Below, piece after piece: positions 35,545 through 36,854 of a stretch of DNA of 36,854 nt (positions are counted from its first letter, which is position 1; every line of letters starts with the position of its first letter). Both the position numbers and the translations under genes were made by a program. The DNA comes from Phormidesmis priestleyi BC1401 (GTDB lineage: Bacteria; Cyanobacteriota; Cyanobacteriia; Leptolyngbyales; Leptolyngbyaceae): NCBI RefSeq assembly GCF_001650195.1, contig NZ_LXYR01000049.1:1-36854 (forward strand), in the 5' to 3' direction. The notes under the pieces are model-generated. The model was not told where the DNA came from. It saw nothing but the letters and a program-made list of their open reading frames with translations, and did not search any database.

Positions 35545-35931
35545 CGTGTTTGAGAGGGATGCAGGCAGAGATGTTATTCTGACTTCACCGTTTGGTCTTC
35601 CTTCCATTTCTAACTTGTAGTCTTCCAGCAACCCCATTCCAATCAGTGAATTTGTTTCTGCTGCGTTGATTTCAACCTCCCTCATCTTTCCATCCCAAAT
35701 CACAACACCGACAAACATCTCGAAATATTGAAGACTGCCGTCTCCTAAAATCACCCTTTGAAATCCTCTCAACGTGAATCCCAGTTGATCAATAATATTT
35801 CTAGGTAAGGTTAGATCTCCTGTAAATCCTGTATCAATGATTGCTCTGACACTCTTCAACTGTTTACTGTCACCCACGATCGCAACCTGAATGATTGCTT
35901 CTCGATTCGCGTTCACGTATCCTGAGATCAT
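35539..35931 (-). CDS. Clan AA (retropepsin-like) aspartic protease
   Basis: 130 residues from the ATG at 35931. The active-site signature IIDTGFTGDLTLP (Asp-Thr-Gly) near residue 33 and the later hydrophobic strand NSLIGMGLLEDYKLEM fit small single-domain retropepsin-like proteases found in many cyanobacteria and archaea, which act as dimers. No signal peptide. It follows the 88-aa gene after five bases, so the two form one transcription unit. Its stop codon lies inside the first box of an attC-like site. The role is unknown; a toxin-antitoxin-like function has not been shown. Confidence 0.88.
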   Translation of the reverse strand: MISGYVNANREAIIQVAIVGDSKQLKSVRAIIDTGFTGDLTLPRNIIDQLGFTLRGFQRVILGDGSLQYFEMFVGVVIWDGKMREVEINAAETNSLIGMGLLEDYKLEMEGRPNGEVRITSLPASLSNTV

Positions 35932-35936
35932 TGTGA

Positions 35937-36203
35937 TCAGCCCGCCTCAAAGTATCCGATTTGATGAACGGCAAGATAACCAATGCGGACAAACCAAATT
36001 TGAGCATCGGGATGATGAGCCAGCAAAAGATCGGATGCGATTATGCTGTTTTTACCAACCTCAAAGGCTCCGGTTTCAATATCGATCGCGACAATTCTCC
36101 CATGATTGCCTTCCTCGACTTGAGGGCGCACCTGAGATTCATAGATCTCATCGCCACGTCGAGCAAACTCTTCTTTGCTGTAGCGGGGTTGTCGAACTGT
36201 CAT
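35937..36203 (-). CDS. 88-residue partner protein of the aspartic protease
   Basis: 88 residues from the ATG at 36203, preceded by AAGGG. The sequence begins with a basic part (RQPRYSKEEFARRGDEIYES), then a compact beta-rich part (GRIVAIDIETGAFEVG, IWFVRIGYLAVHQIGY). No DNA-binding motif is obvious. Small genes of this type commonly stand directly ahead of clan AA protease genes in cyanobacteria, so a functional pair is likely (family knowledge, remembered, not searched). Five bases separate it from the protease ATG. Confidence 0.8.
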   Translation of the reverse strand: MTVRQPRYSKEEFARRGDEIYESQVRPQVEEGNHGRIVAIDIETGAFEVGKNSIIASDLLLAHHPDAQIWFVRIGYLAVHQIGYFEAG

Positions 36204-36316
36204 AGGCTTGCCCTTGTTTCAATCTTCGCCTTCTCATTTTAATCTAGGAGATTGCACCCACGGTCACAGTTCCAACTGAGATCGAGTTTTTGGACAGTGC
36301 TGTGGGAGAAAGAGTG

Positions 36317-36346
36317 CTGGGTCGACGAAAGGAAACCCAGCCTACG
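36317..36346. repeat. Short palindromic repeat at the break in MntA copy B
   Basis: GCTGGGTCGACG...GGAAACCCAGC(CTAC) forms a hairpin with GCTGGGT/ACCCAGC stems. Elements with GGGTT...AACCC stems flanked by CTAC are widespread in cyanobacterial intergenic DNA. It adjoins exactly the place where copy B stops matching copy A. Confidence 0.5.
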
Positions 36347-36484
36347 GCGATCGTGGATCGCACTATCGCGTACAAACGAACCGAAGACACCGTAACGACT
36401 CACCCCAAAACGGCGTAGATCCTGTTGATATTCCTGAAGAAGAGACAGGACTTGAGCTTTCGTTTGTACAGGCATCATTTGCAT
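36347..36484 (-). pseudogene. Truncated MntA-type nucleotidyltransferase (copy B)
   Basis: From the ATG at 36484 the frame gives MQMMPVQTKAQVLSLLQEYQ and RFGVSRYGVFGSFVRDSAI, then loses similarity at 36347, where a palindromic repeat begins. The remaining open frame to 36239 is unrelated sequence. The SDxD half of the active site present in copy A is missing, so this copy is inactive as a nucleotidyltransferase. Differences from copy A include non-synonymous changes, consistent with decay. Confidence 0.75.
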
Positions 36485-36569
36485 GGGTTAATTGCTTAGT
36501 GACGAGCCTATCACAGCCTTACAGATAGCTTTAAAGCAGCAATCCGATCGAGGCATGAGTCAGCTAACG
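36347..36569 (-). repeat. 223-bp direct repeat, copy B
   Basis: Partner of 35242-35464. On the minus strand it begins at the CGTTAGCT that closes the attC-like site at 36562-36647. The upstream neighbours of the two copies differ completely, so the repeat starts at the same predicted recombination point in both. Confidence 0.92.
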
Positions 36570-36647
36570 GTTCTGGTCAGCGGTTGCCAGAGTCTTTGCC
36601 TCTACCCAAGCGGCTCCAGTCAATCCGCTGCACCAGAATTGTTAGGC
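36562..36647 (-). other. attC-like integron recombination site B
   Basis: On the minus strand it opens with GCCTAAC (36641-36647, matches RYYYAAC) and AATTC, and closes with GTTAGCT (36562-36568). The arms align as TTCTGGT(G)CAGCGG(A)TTG against its complement, with an extra G and an extra A on one side. This is the signature of extrahelical bases in folded attC sites. Length is 86 bp. The truncated gene to the right ends with TAA inside the GCCTAAC box. Confidence 0.65.
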
Positions 36648-36761
36648 TGTATCCTCAATCTCAATGCTGTAAATGTCAGTGCTGCCCTCAAAGTGATAAA
36701 TATCAATTTCACAAAGGAGATCTTGAATTTGTTTATCTTCACTGGAAAAGCCTGATGTATA
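36642..36761 (-). pseudogene. C-terminal remnant of a cassette gene, cut by an IS element
   Basis: On the minus strand an open frame of 39 residues ends at TAA 36642; it includes GFSSEDKQIQDLLCEIDIY and finishes HFEGSTDIYSIEIEDTA. It is acidic, with coding-like composition, and its stop sits in the attC box just as for the aspartic protease. The upstream part is replaced by an IS5/IS4-type element starting about 36762. Family not recognised. Confidence 0.5.
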
Positions 36762-36854
36762 GAGCCTATTTGGGATCTTGGCTAAAGAGCTAGAATCAGA
36801 AATAAATGCCTTATTCGAGCAGCCTCACCGACGCAGAGTGGGAAATCATCAAGC
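36762..36854 (+). mobile_element. Left end of an IS5/IS4-type insertion sequence (continues beyond window)
   Basis: The segment from about 36762 (GAGCCTATTTGGGATC) to the window edge is a 44-bp leader followed by a transposase start. The left boundary is inferred from the interruption of the minus-strand frame and cannot be proved without the right end. Confidence 0.55.
36806..36854 (+). CDS. IS5/IS4-family transposase, N-terminal fragment at window edge
   Basis: The ATG at 36806 encodes MPYSSSLTDAEWEIIK up to the edge. The SLTDAEWEII motif is the characteristic opening of IS5-type transposases with the DUF4096 N-terminal domain. The catalytic DDE residues would lie outside the window. Confidence 0.85.
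   Translation, partial: MPYSSSLTDAEWEIIK

Noticed and set aside
35242-36569. Composite transposon with the 223-bp repeats as flanking insertion sequences
   Set aside because: The repeats carry an MntA fragment, no transposase and no terminal inverted repeats; they begin at attC-like boundaries instead.
36492-36793. Plus-strand frames of 87 and 69 residues
   Set aside because: They read through the attC-like palindrome and across the IS boundary; the minus-strand frame that stops in the attC box is the better explanation.

Overview
The window looks like a chromosomal segment of a cyanobacterium. HIP1-type GCGATCGC/CGATCG words are scattered throughout. The gene content is also cyanobacterial: an ndhA-ndhI-ndhG-ndhE block, an Omp85 with a proline-rich N-terminus next to lipid A genes, a group 2 sigma factor, a GvpF/L-family protein, and several small conserved proteins of cyanobacterial type. 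The style (many two-part TPR proteins, IS remnants, palindromic intergenic elements) fits a filamentous Leptolyngbya/Oscillatoria-like lineage, but the genus cannot be fixed from sequence alone.

Layout. 1-610: 3' end of an IS200/IS605-type tnpB with its right-end hairpin. 720-960: degenerate repeat tract. 1115-3646: unusual fusion of a cyclic-nucleotide-binding-like domain, a degenerate sigma-54-activator-type AAA domain and a NapH/NosR-like membrane polyferredoxin. 3776-7428: a membrane protein of unknown function, a 238-bp MITE with 8-bp target duplications, and a CHAT-protease/TPR membrane protein. 7902-13146: Fe superoxide dismutase, a 68-aa protein plus polyphosphate kinase, a group 2 sigma factor and a stand-alone response regulator. 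13320-20087 (minus strand): a small secreted protein, a TPR protein, the NDH-1 block ndhAIGE and citrate synthase. 20400-29080 (plus): a small conserved protein, cytosine deaminase, purC, then bamA(omp85)-lpxC-fabZ-lpxA-lpxB, an outer-membrane assembly and lipid A operon. 29163-33939: a barbiturase/cyanuric-acid-hydrolase family enzyme, secreted and zinc-ribbon proteins, an orphan GvpF/L protein and an ABM-like protein. 34208-35136: a phasin-like coiled-coil protein and a membrane-anchored FKBP isomerase. 35206-36854: an accessory patch.

The accessory patch at the right end is the most interesting part. Read on the minus strand, two genes end with a TAA stop lying inside a GYCTAAC box. Each box opens an imperfect palindrome of 86-88 bp that closes with GTTAGCT, which is the layout of integron attC sites. 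Immediately after each GTTAGCT begins the same 223-bp segment (about 95% identical), carrying a truncated MntA-type nucleotidyltransferase gene. The two copies become identical almost exactly at the predicted attC recombination point. Between them lies a two-gene unit (an 88-aa protein plus a retropepsin-like clan AA aspartic protease). An IS5/IS4-type element has cut into the outermost cassette gene. I read this as a small integrase-less cassette array (CALIN-like); no integrase gene is visible in the window.

Other points: three intergenic palindromic elements (4492-4729, 8520-8692, 33418-33596) share a CTCTCC/GGAGAG-rich core but have different terminal inverted repeats. Cytosine deaminase and a barbiturase-family enzyme flank the lipid A operon, hinting at pyrimidine or s-triazine-like ring catabolism.
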